This document shows positions 11,001 through 20,111 of a stretch of 25,399 nt of DNA, piece by piece (positions within the stretch are counted from its first letter, which is position 1; every line of letters begins with the position of its first letter). The DNA is from an uncultured Gemella sp. (lineage in GTDB: Bacteria; Bacillota; Bacilli; Staphylococcales; Gemellaceae). Under the pieces are notes generated by a model. The model saw nothing but the letters and a program-made list of their open reading frames with translations, searched no databases and was not told the DNA's origin. The stretch is from assembly GCA_927911695.1 (NCBI GenBank), contig CAKMQO010000202.1, positions 1 through 25,399 on the forward strand, read 5' to 3'. The position numbers and the translations under genes are program-made.

Positions 11001-14000
11001 GGCATTATTCAATCCATAATATAAGTCGTCCATTATTTGGAAATATTCAAGGTGGACACATCCATGATATTAACTTAGCTAATGTAGATATTAATATGCC
11101 AGGGGATAATCAAGTAGCACCAATCGCTAACGTTATTAAAGGTGGAACAACTATTGAAAATGTTAAAGTTACTGGTAACGTAGTTGGTCGTGATTGGGTG
11201 TCTGGATTTATTGATAAAATTGACAGTGGTGGCAGATTAGTCAATGTTGCATTTATTGGTAATGTTACATCTGTTGGTACTGGTGGTCAATATTTATCAG
11301 GTATTGTTGGTGAAAACTGGAAAGGTTACGTTGAACGCGCTTATGTCAACGCTAATATCACTGGTAAGAAAGCTAAAGCTGCAGGTATTGTTTATTGGTC
11401 TCAAAATGGCGGGGATAACAATGCTGTAGGTAGAGAGGGTGCTATTAAGAAATCAGTAGCTAAAGGAACTATTAATGTAGAAGATCCTATTAAAACTGGT
11501 GGATTTATTGGTAGTAATCATATGCTGGGTTCAGTTGAAGATAGCGTATCTATGATGAAAGTTAATAAAGGTAACGGAGAAATCTTCTATGGATCTGAAG
11601 ATATTGATGACGATGGTGGTTACTGGTCAGGGATGAGACTTAATAGAAACCTTGTTGTTACAGGAGTAAGTGAAGGTAAATCTTCATATAATTTCTCTAA
11701 ACAACAACATCGTATTAAATCAGTATCTCAAGAAGAAGCTGATGCTAAAATTGCAACATTAGGAATTACTGCTCATGACTATGCAATTAGCGAACCAGTA
11801 GTTAATACCCTTAACAACATCAAACCAAAAGCTGATACTTATAAGGATACTCAAGATTATAAAGCAGACCGCGAACTTGCTTATCGTAACATCGAAAAAC
11901 TTCAACCATTCTACAATAAAGAGTGGATTATAAACCAAGGTAACAAGATTCCTGCAGATTCTAAATTATTAACTACAGAAGTATTATCTGTCACAGGTAT
12001 GAAAGACGGTCGATTTGTAACTGATTTATCTGATGTTGATAAGATTATGATTCATTATGCTGAGGGTACTAAGGAAGAAAAAGCTGTCACTCAAAAAGAA
12101 TCTCAAGTACAACAAGTTCGTGAATATAGTATTACTGGATTAGATGGTATTGTTTATACTCCAAATATGGTTGTAAAAGACAGAACACAATTAATCAGCG
12201 ACATTAAAGCTAAATTGTCATCATTTGATCTAATTTCTCCTGAAGTAAGAGATCTTATGGATAAACGTAATAAAGCTGAGGAAAACAGTGAGAATCATAA
12301 GAATAATTACATTAAAAATCTATTCCTTGAAGAAAGTTTTGAAGAGGTTCGAGGAAATCTTGATAAACTTGTTAAAGCTTTAGTAGAAAATGAAGATCAT
12401 CAGTTAAATAGAGACGATGCAGCTATGAAAGCTCTTCTTAAAAAAGTAGAAGATAATAAAGCTAAGATTATGATGGGTCTTACTTATCTAAATCGCTACT
12501 ATGGATTCAAATATGATGAAAAGTCTATGAAGGATATTATGATGTTTAAGCCTGATTTTTATGGTAAAAATGTCGGTGTACTGGATTTCTTAATTAAAGT
12601 TGGTTCAAGAGAACATAATATTAAAGGTAATCGAACTTTAGAAGCTTATCGTGAAACTATTGGTGGAACTATTGGTATCGGTGAATTAAATGGTTTCTTG
12701 AATTATAACATGAAGTTATTTACAGAAGATACTGATATAAATGTATGGTATAAAAAGGCGGTATCTCACACTAACTATGTAGTTGAGAAACAATCTTCTA
12801 ACCCGTTATTTGCTAATAAGAAATATCACTTATATGAGAACTTAAATAATGGTGAACATAGTAAATACATTTTACCACTTCTTAATACGAAGAAAGCTCA
12901 TATGTTCTTAATTTCAACATACAATACTTTAGCATTTAGTGCATTTGAGAAGTATGGTAAGAATACTGAAGCAGAACGTGAAGAGTTCAAAAAACAAATC
13001 GATCTACGAGCACAAGAGCAAATTAACTACTTAGATTTCTGGTCTCGCTTAGCGGCTGATAACGTACGTAATAGATTACTTAAGTCAGAGAATATGGTAC
13101 CTTCAGCAATTTGGGATAACCAAGACGTTGCTGGATATGGTTGGTCTGATAGAATGGGTCACCATAAGAATGGTGACTATGCTCCAGTTCGTGAGTTCTA
13201 TGGTCCAACAGGTAAGTGGCATGGTAATAATGGTATGGGTGCATACGCTTATATCTTTGAAAACCCACAACCGCAAGAAGCTGTTTACTATATTTTATCT
13301 AGTATGATCAGTGACTTTGGTACATCTGCATTTACACACGAAACAACTCATATTAATGACCGTATGGCTTACTTAGGTGGATGGCGTCACCGTGAAGGAA
13401 CTGATGTTGAAGCATTTGCTCAGGGTATGTTACAATCTCCGTCACTTACTAATTATAATGGTGAGTATGGTTCACTTGGACTTAATATGGCTTATGAGCG
13501 TAAAAATGATGGAACTCAAATTTACAACTATAACCCTAATGTATTAGATAGTCGTGAGAAAATTGACCATTACATGAAGAATTATAACGAAGCAATGATG
13601 ATGCTTGATTATTTAGAAGCTGATGCTGTTATTTCTAAGAATAAAGGTACTAACGATAAATGGTTCAAACGTATTGATAAGAAATGGCGTGAAAGAGCGG
13701 ATCGTAACGGTCTTGTTGGCGAACCTCATCAATGGGATTTAGTTCGTGACCTTAATGATGATGAAAAATCTCGTAAGCTGACTAGTATTGATGAGCTTGT
13801 TGACGGTAACTTTGCAACTAAACACGGATTACCTGGAAACAATTATTATCGTTCTGAAGGATTTGATACAGCTTATACAGTTATTAACATGATGACTGGT
13901 ATTTACGGTGGTAACACAAGTAAGAGCGCTGTTGGTTCTATCTCATTCAAACACAATACATTCCGTATGTGGGGTTACTTTGGATACCTTGACGGATTCT

Positions 14001-14353
14001 TAGGTTATGCTTCTAATAAATATAAAGCAGAAGCTAACAAAGAAAACAAAGGTTTAGTAGGGGATGACTTCATTATCAAGAAAGTTTCTAAAGGAAGATT
14101 TGATACACTAGAAGCGTGGAAAAAAGCTTGGTACCATGAAGTTAAAGCCAAAGCTGAGAAAGGCTTCGTTGAAATCGAAATCGATGGAGTTAAAATTTCG
14201 ACTTACGAAAAACTTCAAGAATTATTCGATGCCGCAGTTGAAAAAGACCTTAAAGGAACCGACTTCAAGAACACTGTTGATCTTAAATGGAAAGTATACA
14301 AAGCATTGCTTAAAAATTCTGACGGATTCTCAGGAAAACTTTTCAATGATTAA
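8059..14353 (+). CDS. Surface zinc metalloprotease, peptidase family M26 (IgA1 protease/Zmp-like), protein 2 (frame broken near N-terminus)
   Basis: Very large cell-surface protease, about 2097 residues after frame correction. Order: YSIRK-like signal ([20 protein letters not shown], about residues 15-34), LPNTG at 99-103, hydrophobic anchor, G5 domain (about 254-320), Pro/Glu-rich linker with [14 protein letters not shown] repeats, five FIVAR-type helical repeats (about 399-724), a linker of beta domains, a Gly-rich GLUG-like beta-helix (about 970-1155), then the M26 catalytic domain with HETTH (H1760, E1761, H1764) and E1784 in TDVEAFAQG. The start at 8059 follows AGGAG by ten bases. A run of seven A (8317-8323) splits the gene: the first frame ends at 8331, the second carries the rest. 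Removing one A joins YKK to [15 protein letters not shown], restoring the sortase motif. The C-terminus is complete and followed by a strong terminator. Substrate unknown; IgA1 is a fair candidate because IgA1 protease activity has been reported in Gemella haemolysans. Confidence 0.9.
9254..10230 (+). repeat. Five tandem FIVAR-type repeats within M26 protease 2
   Basis: Five copies of about 65 residues each, opening with [14 protein letters not shown] and closing with [14 protein letters not shown] sequence; the middle carries a YS-x-x-[TS]-W motif. The FIVAR family forms three-helix bundles in Gram-positive adhesins such as Ebh and FmtB. The DNA copies are clearly diverged from each other. 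Confidence 0.85.
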
Positions 14354-14363
14354 TTTAAATAAC

Positions 14364-14404
14364 AAAAACCTAGATTTAGAAATTTCTAAATTTAGGTTTT
14401 TTAA
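14364..14404 (+). terminator. Rho-independent terminator of M26 protease 2
   Basis: Long hairpin, arms AACCTAGATTTAGAA and TTCTAAATTTAGGTT, followed by a T run, starting about ten bases past the stop codon. It is nearly symmetric and may stop transcripts from both sides. Confidence 0.85.
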
Positions 14405-14485
14405 TATTTTGCAAGTTTCTCTTTCTATATTCGAATTACGTTTTTTATGTTTAGATTACGTAAACCCCGTCCTCTAATTCTTAAA

Positions 14486-14660
14486 AAAAGGGCTGGTTTA
14501 AAAGCCCTAAAATTCAACAAAGTTCATATAAGAACTCATAGACGCAGTGGTTTATTGATATCTAAATTCGCTTTATAAGTTTTTAGATATCTAATAAACT
14601 GTGCGGGGGGTGACTCTAAAAAAATCGATTTTCTAAATCCGATTTTTTGAGTCACTCCCT
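14486..14660. repeat. Dispersed three-hairpin repeat, copy B
   Basis: Non-coding element aligned with 21304-21483. It has three parts: a short hairpin (AGGGCT/AGCCCT, 14488-14507); a middle hairpin after the shared words AGAACTCATAGACGCAGTGG, with arms TTTATTGATATCTAAA and TTTAGATATCTAATAAA; and a right hairpin (14605-14660) with outer arms GGGGTGACTC and GAGTCACTCCC. The right hairpin alone is seen at 1-56. The element ends a few bases past the stop codon of the DeoR-family gene and may serve as its terminator. Confidence 0.85.
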
Positions 14661-14666
14661 ATCGTT

Positions 14667-15416
14667 TTATATTATCTCTACTTCTTTTCTATATTGATCC
14701 TTAATGTTTTCATCAAGAACATCATCACTGATAATCGCCGTTAAATCTTTTAGTTGGAAAAATGTATAAAATGCATGAGTTGAAAACTTACTATGATCTG
14801 CTAGCACGTAACGTTCAGTCGCATTATTAAGAATCGTCTCGTTACAACGCCCTTCTTCTTCATCAGAGATAGTAACTTTCTCTAAATCTATACCATTTAC
14901 TCCCACAAACACCTTATTGACACTTATTTTGCTAAGTGCATCTTGCGTGAAATACCCTATAAATCCTTTTGTTTTTTGACGATATCGTCCCCCAATAAAA
15001 ATAAGATCACAAGATGGATTATCCTTAAACTGCTCAAACACCGTTAATGAATTAGTAACAATATTAATATCTCTATCTTGCAAATACTCCGCTAAATAAC
15101 TCGTAGTACTTCCAGGACCGATAAAAATAGTCTCATTATCTTTTATAAGATCAGCTACCTTTCTAGCTATTTGTTTTTTCTCTTCAACATTTACAGAAAT
15201 TTTCTTGTTGTAATTATCTTCTTGATAAAAGTTTTTCGGTTTTAATTTTGCACCACCATGTATTCTAGTAAGGTGACCATAATCTTCTAACTCCTGTAGG
15301 TCTCGGCGTATGGTCATCTCTGTTACCTTCATATCATGGGCTAGTTTGCTCACGCGTACTAAATGCTTTGTTTTTAACTCGTCTAAAATATAGCTGTGTC
15401 TATCTATTTTTAACAT
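14667..15416 (-). CDS. DeoR-family transcriptional repressor
   Basis: DNA-binding regulator of 249 residues, the standard family length. The N-terminal winged helix-turn-helix shows the DeoR signature (VTEMTIRRDLQELEDYGHL, about residues 31-49, followed by RIHGGA). The C-terminal DeoRC domain carries the sugar-phosphate pocket segments IFIGPGSTTSYLAEYL and DLIFIGGRYRQKTKG and a late VLADHSKF. Relatives such as LacR, FruR and GlpR bind phosphorylated sugars and repress sugar-uptake operons. No sugar genes lie beside it, so its target cannot be told from this window; autoregulation is possible because the upstream DNA (15440-15510) has TGTTT/ATGTTTTA-like words. A GGAG ribosome site precedes the ATG at 15416. 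It is separated from the RDD gene by a strong terminator and has no partner on its strand. Confidence 0.88.
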   Translation of the reverse strand: MLKIDRHSYILDELKTKHLVRVSKLAHDMKVTEMTIRRDLQELEDYGHLTRIHGGAKLKPKNFYQEDNYNKKISVNVEEKKQIARKVADLIKDNETIFIGPGSTTSYLAEYLQDRDINIVTNSLTVFEQFKDNPSCDLIFIGGRYRQKTKGFIGYFTQDALSKISVNKVFVGVNGIDLEKVTISDEEEGRCNETILNNATERYVLADHSKFSTHAFYTFFQLKDLTAIISDDVLDENIKDQYRKEVEII

Positions 15417-15532
15417 TTTTTCTCCACTCTAAATCAATAAATTTAACATTTATATTTTAACACTTTTTTTGAAAATATAAAACTAAAACATAAAAAAACA
15501 TTAAAACGAACGTTAATTCTAACATAAAACAC

Positions 15533-15583
15533 AAAAAACTAGCTGTTTTTAGGTTTAAGACTACCTAAATCAGCTAGTTTTTC
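15533..15583. terminator. Bidirectional rho-independent terminator after the RDD gene
   Basis: Arms AAAAACTAGCTG and CAGCTAGTTTTT, with an inner stem AGG/CCT region, A-rich on the left and T-rich on the right, so it works in either direction. It ends the yebC-RDD transcript and isolates the deoR-type gene upstream region. Confidence 0.85.
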
Positions 15584-15584
15584 T

Positions 15585-16178
15585 TTATTTTTCTTTATCT
15601 TCTTTTGTTTTTTCTACTTTTGGTTGTTCTGTAGCTGCTACAACTCGCATATTCAATAGTCTATCATATAGCATTATCGAATCTTTACGTTTAAGTATGT
15701 ATGTTTCATACAGCCAGAATACTGCTGAAACTGGCACTGCAGCCCAACCTACAGTAACTTTAATTAAGAATTCTCTGATTAAATATCTAGAAAATTCTAT
15801 TTTCTTATTGTCAGTTGGAACTAACCTTAATTTAAAAAGTTTTTTCCCGATTGTTTGACCTTGCCATTTATGGGGTAAGTATCCATATAAAAGAACTGCA
15901 AAAATAACTATTGAAATAGTCATATACAGTGCATTTCTTTCGTTTTCTGCTCCACCTTGAGCTCGTAAATTCGCAGTAGTATACTGGAATACGAAAGCTA
16001 TAGGTAAGTAAATCGCTAAGTCTATTAGATACGCGAAGAAACGTTTAACGATTGATGCTCTTTCGCCGTTCACATCTAACAACGGCTCTTCTATTGGTCC
16101 TGAAATATCACTTAATGACGGCTTTATATTTCTGTCATTATAGCTATATGAACTATTTTTTTTAATCTTTTTTACCAT
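15585..16178 (-). CDS. RDD family membrane protein
   Basis: A 197-residue membrane protein with three hydrophobic segments (about residues 47-66, 85-101 and 141-157), a charged N-terminal tail and a Lys/Glu-rich cytoplasmic C-terminus. The family hallmark is seen as VKRFFAYLIDLAIYLP (Arg and Asp of the RDD name) and GQTIGKKLFKLRLV before the second part of the domain. The molecular role of RDD proteins is mostly unknown; some are linked to ion exchange. It begins eight bases after yebC ends, and its AGGTGA ribosome site overlaps the yebC stop codon, so the two are co-transcribed and probably translationally coupled. Confidence 0.85.
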   Translation of the reverse strand: MVKKIKKNSSYSYNDRNIKPSLSDISGPIEEPLLDVNGERASIVKRFFAYLIDLAIYLPIAFVFQYTTANLRAQGGAENERNALYMTISIVIFAVLLYGYLPHKWQGQTIGKKLFKLRLVPTDNKKIEFSRYLIREFLIKVTVGWAAVPVSAVFWLYETYILKRKDSIMLYDRLLNMRVVAATEQPKVEKTKEDKEK

Positions 16179-16185
16179 AAGTCAC

Positions 16186-16907
16186 CTAGGCTTCTAAGTC
16201 AACATTGTGGTATACTTGTTGAACATCTTCACAATCATCAAGCATCTCTAACATTCTTTCGAATTTAACTTTGTCTTCTTCGCTTAATGTTACTTCATTT
16301 TGAGGAATCATTGAAATCTCAGCAACTTCAAACTCTTCGATTCCAGCAGCTTTTAGCGCTTCTTGGATTTCGTGGAAGTTTTCTGGTTCACCATATACTA
16401 ATGTTAATTCATCTTCTTCGATAATATCACGAGCGTCGATATCTGCTTCCATAAGGATTTCTAATAATTCATCTGCACTTTTACCTTCAACACCGATTAC
16501 TGCAGTGTTGTCAAACATGTAGTTAACAGAACCAGTAACACCTAAGTTACCTCCGTTTTTGCCTAATGCTGTACGTACTTCAGCAGCTGTACGGTTAACG
16601 TTGTTTGTAAGAGTATCAATGATAACCATTGTTCCACTTACACCGAAACCTTCATAGCGTAATTCATCGTAGTTTTCTTCACTTCCACCTTTTGCTTTTT
16701 TCGATAGCACGGTCAATAATATTTTTTAGGAACACGGTAAGTTTTCGCTCTTTCTAAAACTACTTTTAGATTTCTGTTACTTTCTGGATCTGGTTCTCCA
16801 GTTTTTGCTGCTTGGTAGATTTCACGTCCAAACTTAGCATAAATCTTACTAGTGTTAGCGTCTTTTGCCGCTTTTTTTTCTTTAATATTATTCCATTTAC
16901 GACCCAT
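16186..16907 (-). CDS. yebC: YebC/TACO1 family protein (two frame breaks)
   Basis: Conserved cytoplasmic protein of the YebC/TACO1 family, described as a transcriptional regulator and, for some members, as a factor relieving ribosome stalling at proline-rich stretches. The N-terminus [17 protein letters not shown] and the later [19 protein letters not shown] and [13 protein letters not shown] are diagnostic. The frame breaks twice, at six-T runs 16722-16727 and 16696-16701 on the plus strand. Removing one base from each restores [17 protein letters not shown], the conserved sequence, and a 239-residue protein of normal length. Two independent breaks in such a conserved gene are best explained by sequence error. 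The promoter is at 17001-17029, leaving a leader of about 90 bases. The RDD gene follows in the same transcript. Confidence 0.9.
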
Positions 16908-17000
16908 AGTCTTTTAATCTCTCTTTCTTTATATAAATATTTTCCATAATAGTAATTTTCCTCACCAAAAAATGGCTAGAAAGTTATTACATACCACTCT

Positions 17001-17029
17001 ATATTACTATATTTAGCTTATTTTTTCAA
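17001..17029 (-). promoter_or_regulatory. Promoter of yebC
   Basis: On the minus strand TTGAAA, 17 bases, TAATAT. Confidence 0.55.
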
Positions 17030-17129
17030 GCATCGACTAAGTAATTTAACTATCTTCTTTTGAATTTTATTTCAATATTAAATATGGTTATTTCCTAGCG
17101 AAATTTTGCCCATATTGCAAGTTTTAAAC

Positions 17130-17173
17130 ATAAAAAAATTCGGCATATAAGAAAATTCTTATACACCGAATCT
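17130..17173 (-). terminator. Rho-independent terminator of the gcvH-like gene
   Basis: Arms ATTCGGTGTATAAGAA and TTCTTATATGCCGAAT on the minus strand, followed by seven T. It lies about 20 bases past the stop codon at 17192 and ends the lipoylation module. Confidence 0.9.
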
Positions 17174-17191
17174 ATTAGATAACAAATGTTA

Positions 17192-17527
17192 TTATTTGTA
17201 GTCTGGTAATTTGTTAAATTCAACTTCATCAACATTTGTTAATTTAACAATCCAAGATTCTTTTGGATCAGCTGAGTTTAATACAGTTGGCTCTTCTTCA
17301 GCTTTTTTGTTGTATTCTACTACATCACCAGCTAATGGCGCGTTAATGTCTAATACAGTTTTTGATGCTTCTAAACGTAAGATAACATCATCTTTTGCTA
17401 ATTTTTCATTTTTTGAAAATTCTACAAATCCTACAGTACCAACGTCATCTTGTAATTCAGCTGTTGGTCCAACGATGTAAACTCCTTCGTTCTTTTCAAT
17501 CCATAAAGCTTTTGCTAATTTTTTCAT
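17192..17527 (-). CDS. GcvH-like lipoyl carrier protein (GcvH-L)
   Basis: Small soluble protein of 111 residues with the biotinyl/lipoyl domain fold of glycine cleavage H protein. The lipoylation site is the Lys in LRLEASKTVLDINAPLAG (K56), and TVGFVEF and AEEEPTVLNSADP are family motifs. True GcvH is about 125-130 residues; the shorter length and the neighbouring lipoate ligases fit the GcvH-L class of staphylococcal and streptococcal loci, where an LplA2 ligase lipoylates GcvH-L and a sirtuin can ADP-ribosylate it. No other glycine-cleavage gene (gcvT, gcvP) is in the window. It has a TATAAT-like -10 box at 17612-17617, so it may be transcribed on its own as well as with the upstream module. 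A strong terminator follows. Confidence 0.88.
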   Translation of the reverse strand: MKKLAKALWIEKNEGVYIVGPTAELQDDVGTVGFVEFSKNEKLAKDDVILRLEASKTVLDINAPLAGDVVEYNKKAEEEPTVLNSADPKESWIVKLTNVDEVEFNKLPDYK

Positions 17528-17747
17528 TTTACAACCTTCTTTCTTTCTTTTTTATAAGTTTTCCTGAGTATTAATGTTTGAATTTAACACCAAATTTTCG
17601 CTCAAATAATCATTATACAATATAAATAAAAAAAAAAACAACAAAAATCCTAATTCTACAGAAATCGATTTTTTAATTTCAGTTAGAACTAAAAACTAAT
17701 AAATCACTGCGTCAAGATATTAATTCAAATATTATTTGATATTCACC
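17528..17747. other. Intergenic region between the second lplA gene and gcvH-L
   Basis: AT-rich stretch of 220 bases. It holds a minus-strand TATAAT at 17612-17617 with no good -35 box, a T-rich imperfect hairpin around 17650-17692 that could terminate the lplA transcript, a small hairpin TCAAAT/ATTTGA at 17725-17739 just past the lplA stop, and at 17696-17714 a minus-strand word GACGCAGTGATTTATTAG resembling the middle hairpin of the dispersed repeat. Confidence 0.45.
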
Positions 17748-18768
17748 TTAACTCAATATCAAATCTACCAATTCTTGCACTTCTACTTTTCCGAAATAAT
17801 GACCTAAATCGATACCTTCTAATACTGCTAGTAAATCTTCTTCTTTCACCCTTACTCCGATTAGTTTCTTCTCAACATCACCGACATTACCTTTTCCGAA
17901 AAAGTCTCCATAAATCTTAGCTTTTGTGATTCGTCCCGCTTCTACTTCCAGATTAAACTCAACAGTCCCAATTCCAAGACGAGCATCTCTGTTATAATTA
18001 TAACGTGGTGATTTTCCGTAATTCCAATCCCAGTTTTGATATTTTTTAGAAAGCAACTCATCGATTTCTCGCCAATCTTCTTCTGTAAGTTCATAACGTT
18101 TTATATCTTCAAGTCTTTCACAATTAAACAGTCGACATAGATATAAGTCTTTGAAATCTACTACAGATAAATCTCTATATTCCTCATCTAAATATTCTCT
18201 AAGACCTGTAACTCTGCTTCGTACCGAATCAATTCCTTTCGACTCAATTTTCTTACGATTAGGTGTTAGTACATTAACCATCGCATCATAATTAACATCT
18301 AGAAGTAGCGTATATCCTCCGTAAATTTTACCATTAACAAGAGTCATAGCAGCTCCGCTAACTTTCTTCCCTTCGACAACAAGATCATTTCGTCCTGTTT
18401 GTTCAACCTCACTCACACCTAAATCATGCAAGATATTTACCGCAGGTTCATAGAATTTTTTAAAATTACCATAAACATTACTATCATCACTCATAATAAG
18501 GCAGATATTCACAGCCCCCTCATCTAAAAATACTGTTCCTCCACCTGTATCACGTCTAACAAGTGTTATCCCGTGACCTTTCATGTACTCATGGTTAATC
18601 TCTTTTCGGCATTTTGAAAAGTCCAATCTGCACCTTCGGTTTGCAACAATAAGGGAATATAATATCCTCATCTAAATTCAATTTATTCAAAACATGTACT
18701 TGTATCGCTAAGGCTACTGCCCCGTCGTAAATATATTGTCCATTTCTTATTGGCTCTATTAAATACAT
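17748..18768 (-). CDS. Lipoate-protein ligase A, copy 2 (frame broken)
   Basis: Cytoplasmic ligase that activates lipoate with ATP and transfers it to a lysine of lipoyl domains; the probable acceptor is the neighbouring GcvH-L. Motifs are LVRRDTGGGTVFLD, GRNDLVVEGKKVSGAAM (with the likely catalytic Lys), KIYGGYTLLLDVNY and the C-terminal NWDWNYGKSPRYNYNRD. The true ATG is at 18768 behind GGAG, giving MYLIEPIRNGQY, parallel to copy 1. The frame is lost near GLFQNAEKE: a missing base at 18616 and another in the T run 18603-18606 both have to be restored to reach the continuous downstream frame. Corrected length is about 340 residues, equal to copy 1. It follows the flavin oxidoreductase gene by 138 bases that contain a long hairpin. 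Confidence 0.85.
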
Positions 18769-18798
18769 AAGCACTCCTCATTTTTCACATTACAACAT

Positions 18799-18846
18799 AA
18801 GCAGCTACCATTATCTAAGTTTCCCCTTACTTAACAGTAGCCGCTT
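18799..18846 (-). other. Intergenic hairpin between the flavin oxidoreductase and lplA copy 2
   Basis: Arms AAGCGGCTAC and GTAGCTGCTT on the minus strand (nine of ten pairs) enclosing an inner stem TAAGT/ACTTA. No T run follows, so it is not a standard terminator. It could stabilise or process the operon mRNA, or act as an attenuator. Confidence 0.5.
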
Positions 18847-18906
18847 CACCTTAATAGTCTTTTATTCTTTAATTACTACTTTCACTCCTCCCTCATGGAG
18901 AGCTTC

Positions 18907-20079
18907 TTAGTAATTTTCTTCTAATTTTCTAAATTCATCTCTCGTGTGTTGTGGTAGACTCTTACCATAATCCATCATAAGCACAATATCTTTAAATGCA
19001 GCTTTTGGTATCGCTAGTCTTTCGATATCTTCCACACCTACATCAAGATTTATATCTTCCTCACGATTTTCTCGGAATTTAGCTACAAAGTCCGGTTCAG
19101 CAACAAAGACACTAGATAAACCTACCATCTCAGCATGCATAATAGCTTCGCGACTTTTTTCTATACTATTAATTCCACCAGTCGCCATCAACGGAACACG
19201 TCCCGCTAGATGTTCATGGACTACTTCATTAATCAAACGACCTTCGTTAGGACCTTCAGCACGAACTTTATTTAGATAAATATTTTGACCCCAACTCGCT
19301 ATCGCAATGTAAGATAACGGCACTCTTTCTAGTATCCAATCTGTAAGTTGATTAAATTCTTCGACAGTATAACCAATTATCGCACCACGCGTTTCTTCTG
19401 GAGTCGCTCTATATCCTAGAATAAAATCTTCAGGTGCTTCATTTTTTATAACTTCATACACCGCTTCAAACACTTCAAGGATGAATCGAGCTCTATTTTC
19501 TAATGAATCTACACCATATTCATCATGGCGTTTATTCGATACTGTTGAGAAAAACGTCTGTAGCATTAGTTTTTGAGCTGTTGATATTTCTATTCCAGCA
19601 AAACCGGCACGTATCGCTCTTCTCGTCGCATCTTTGTATTTTTGTTTAATCACACCAATCATCTCATGAGACAACTCTTCTACCTCGTGTTCAAACGGAA
19701 GGTGCAATTTCAACTTACTAGGACCATAAACCTTATGATTTACCCCATAGTAATTCGCACCCGCACCTGAATAAGTCAGTTGCAAAATAGCCTTTGCTCC
19801 AGCATCTTGCATAGCGTCTGCCATCTTAGTAAGTCCTGGAATACAGCTATCATCATGTGCGCCGAAGCCAAACTCGAACAATTGTCCATCTACATCGACA
19901 TAAGCTGCACCAGTTACTTGTAGCGGCGCCGACTTCGAACGTCTTAAAGCATAATCCAAATCCTCTTTTGTTATAATTCCATCTTTTGTAGAAGAATTAG
20001 TCGTCATCGGTGATAGTACGAACCTATTTTCTAACTGAACACCGTTTGCTAGTTTTATGGGCGTTAATAATTTTTCCAT
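18907..20079 (-). CDS. Old Yellow Enzyme-like NADH:flavin oxidoreductase
   Basis: FMN-dependent TIM-barrel oxidoreductase of 390 residues, a normal length for the single-domain OYE group. The opening LTPIKLANGVQLENRFVLSP, the barrel segment FFSTVSNKRHDEYGVDSLEN and the phosphate-binding VPLMATGGINS/AEMVGLSSVFVAEPDF are typical. The usual substrate-binding motif H-x-A-[HN] reads S166-T-A-Q169 and the usual Q-L-x-H-x-G-R reads QLTYSGA, so the active site is altered. Related OYE-like genes accompany GcvH-L/LplA2 in staphylococcal loci, which suggests a job tied to lipoyl redox chemistry; the substrate is unknown. It begins 32 bases after the first lplA gene with AGAGGTG as ribosome site, so the two are one operon. 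Confidence 0.85.
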   Translation of the reverse strand: MEKLLTPIKLANGVQLENRFVLSPMTTNSSTKDGIITKEDLDYALRRSKSAPLQVTGAAYVDVDGQLFEFGFGAHDDSCIPGLTKMADAMQDAGAKAILQLTYSGAGANYYGVNHKVYGPSKLKLHLPFEHEVEELSHEMIGVIKQKYKDATRRAIRAGFAGIEISTAQKLMLQTFFSTVSNKRHDEYGVDSLENRARFILEVFEAVYEVIKNEAPEDFILGYRATPEETRGAIIGYTVEEFNQLTDWILERVPLSYIAIASWGQNIYLNKVRAEGPNEGRLINEVVHEHLAGRVPLMATGGINSIEKSREAIMHAEMVGLSSVFVAEPDFVAKFRENREEDINLDVGVEDIERLAIPKAAFKDIVLMMDYGKSLPQHTRDEFRKLEENY

Positions 20080-20111
20080 AAACTCACACCTCTTTTACAT
20101 AATTTGTAAAA

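Noticed and set aside
18799..18900. Tiny leader-peptide frames in the gap before lplA copy 2
   Set aside because: Frames of 7-12 codons occur by chance and show no amino-acid run or clear attenuator structure.
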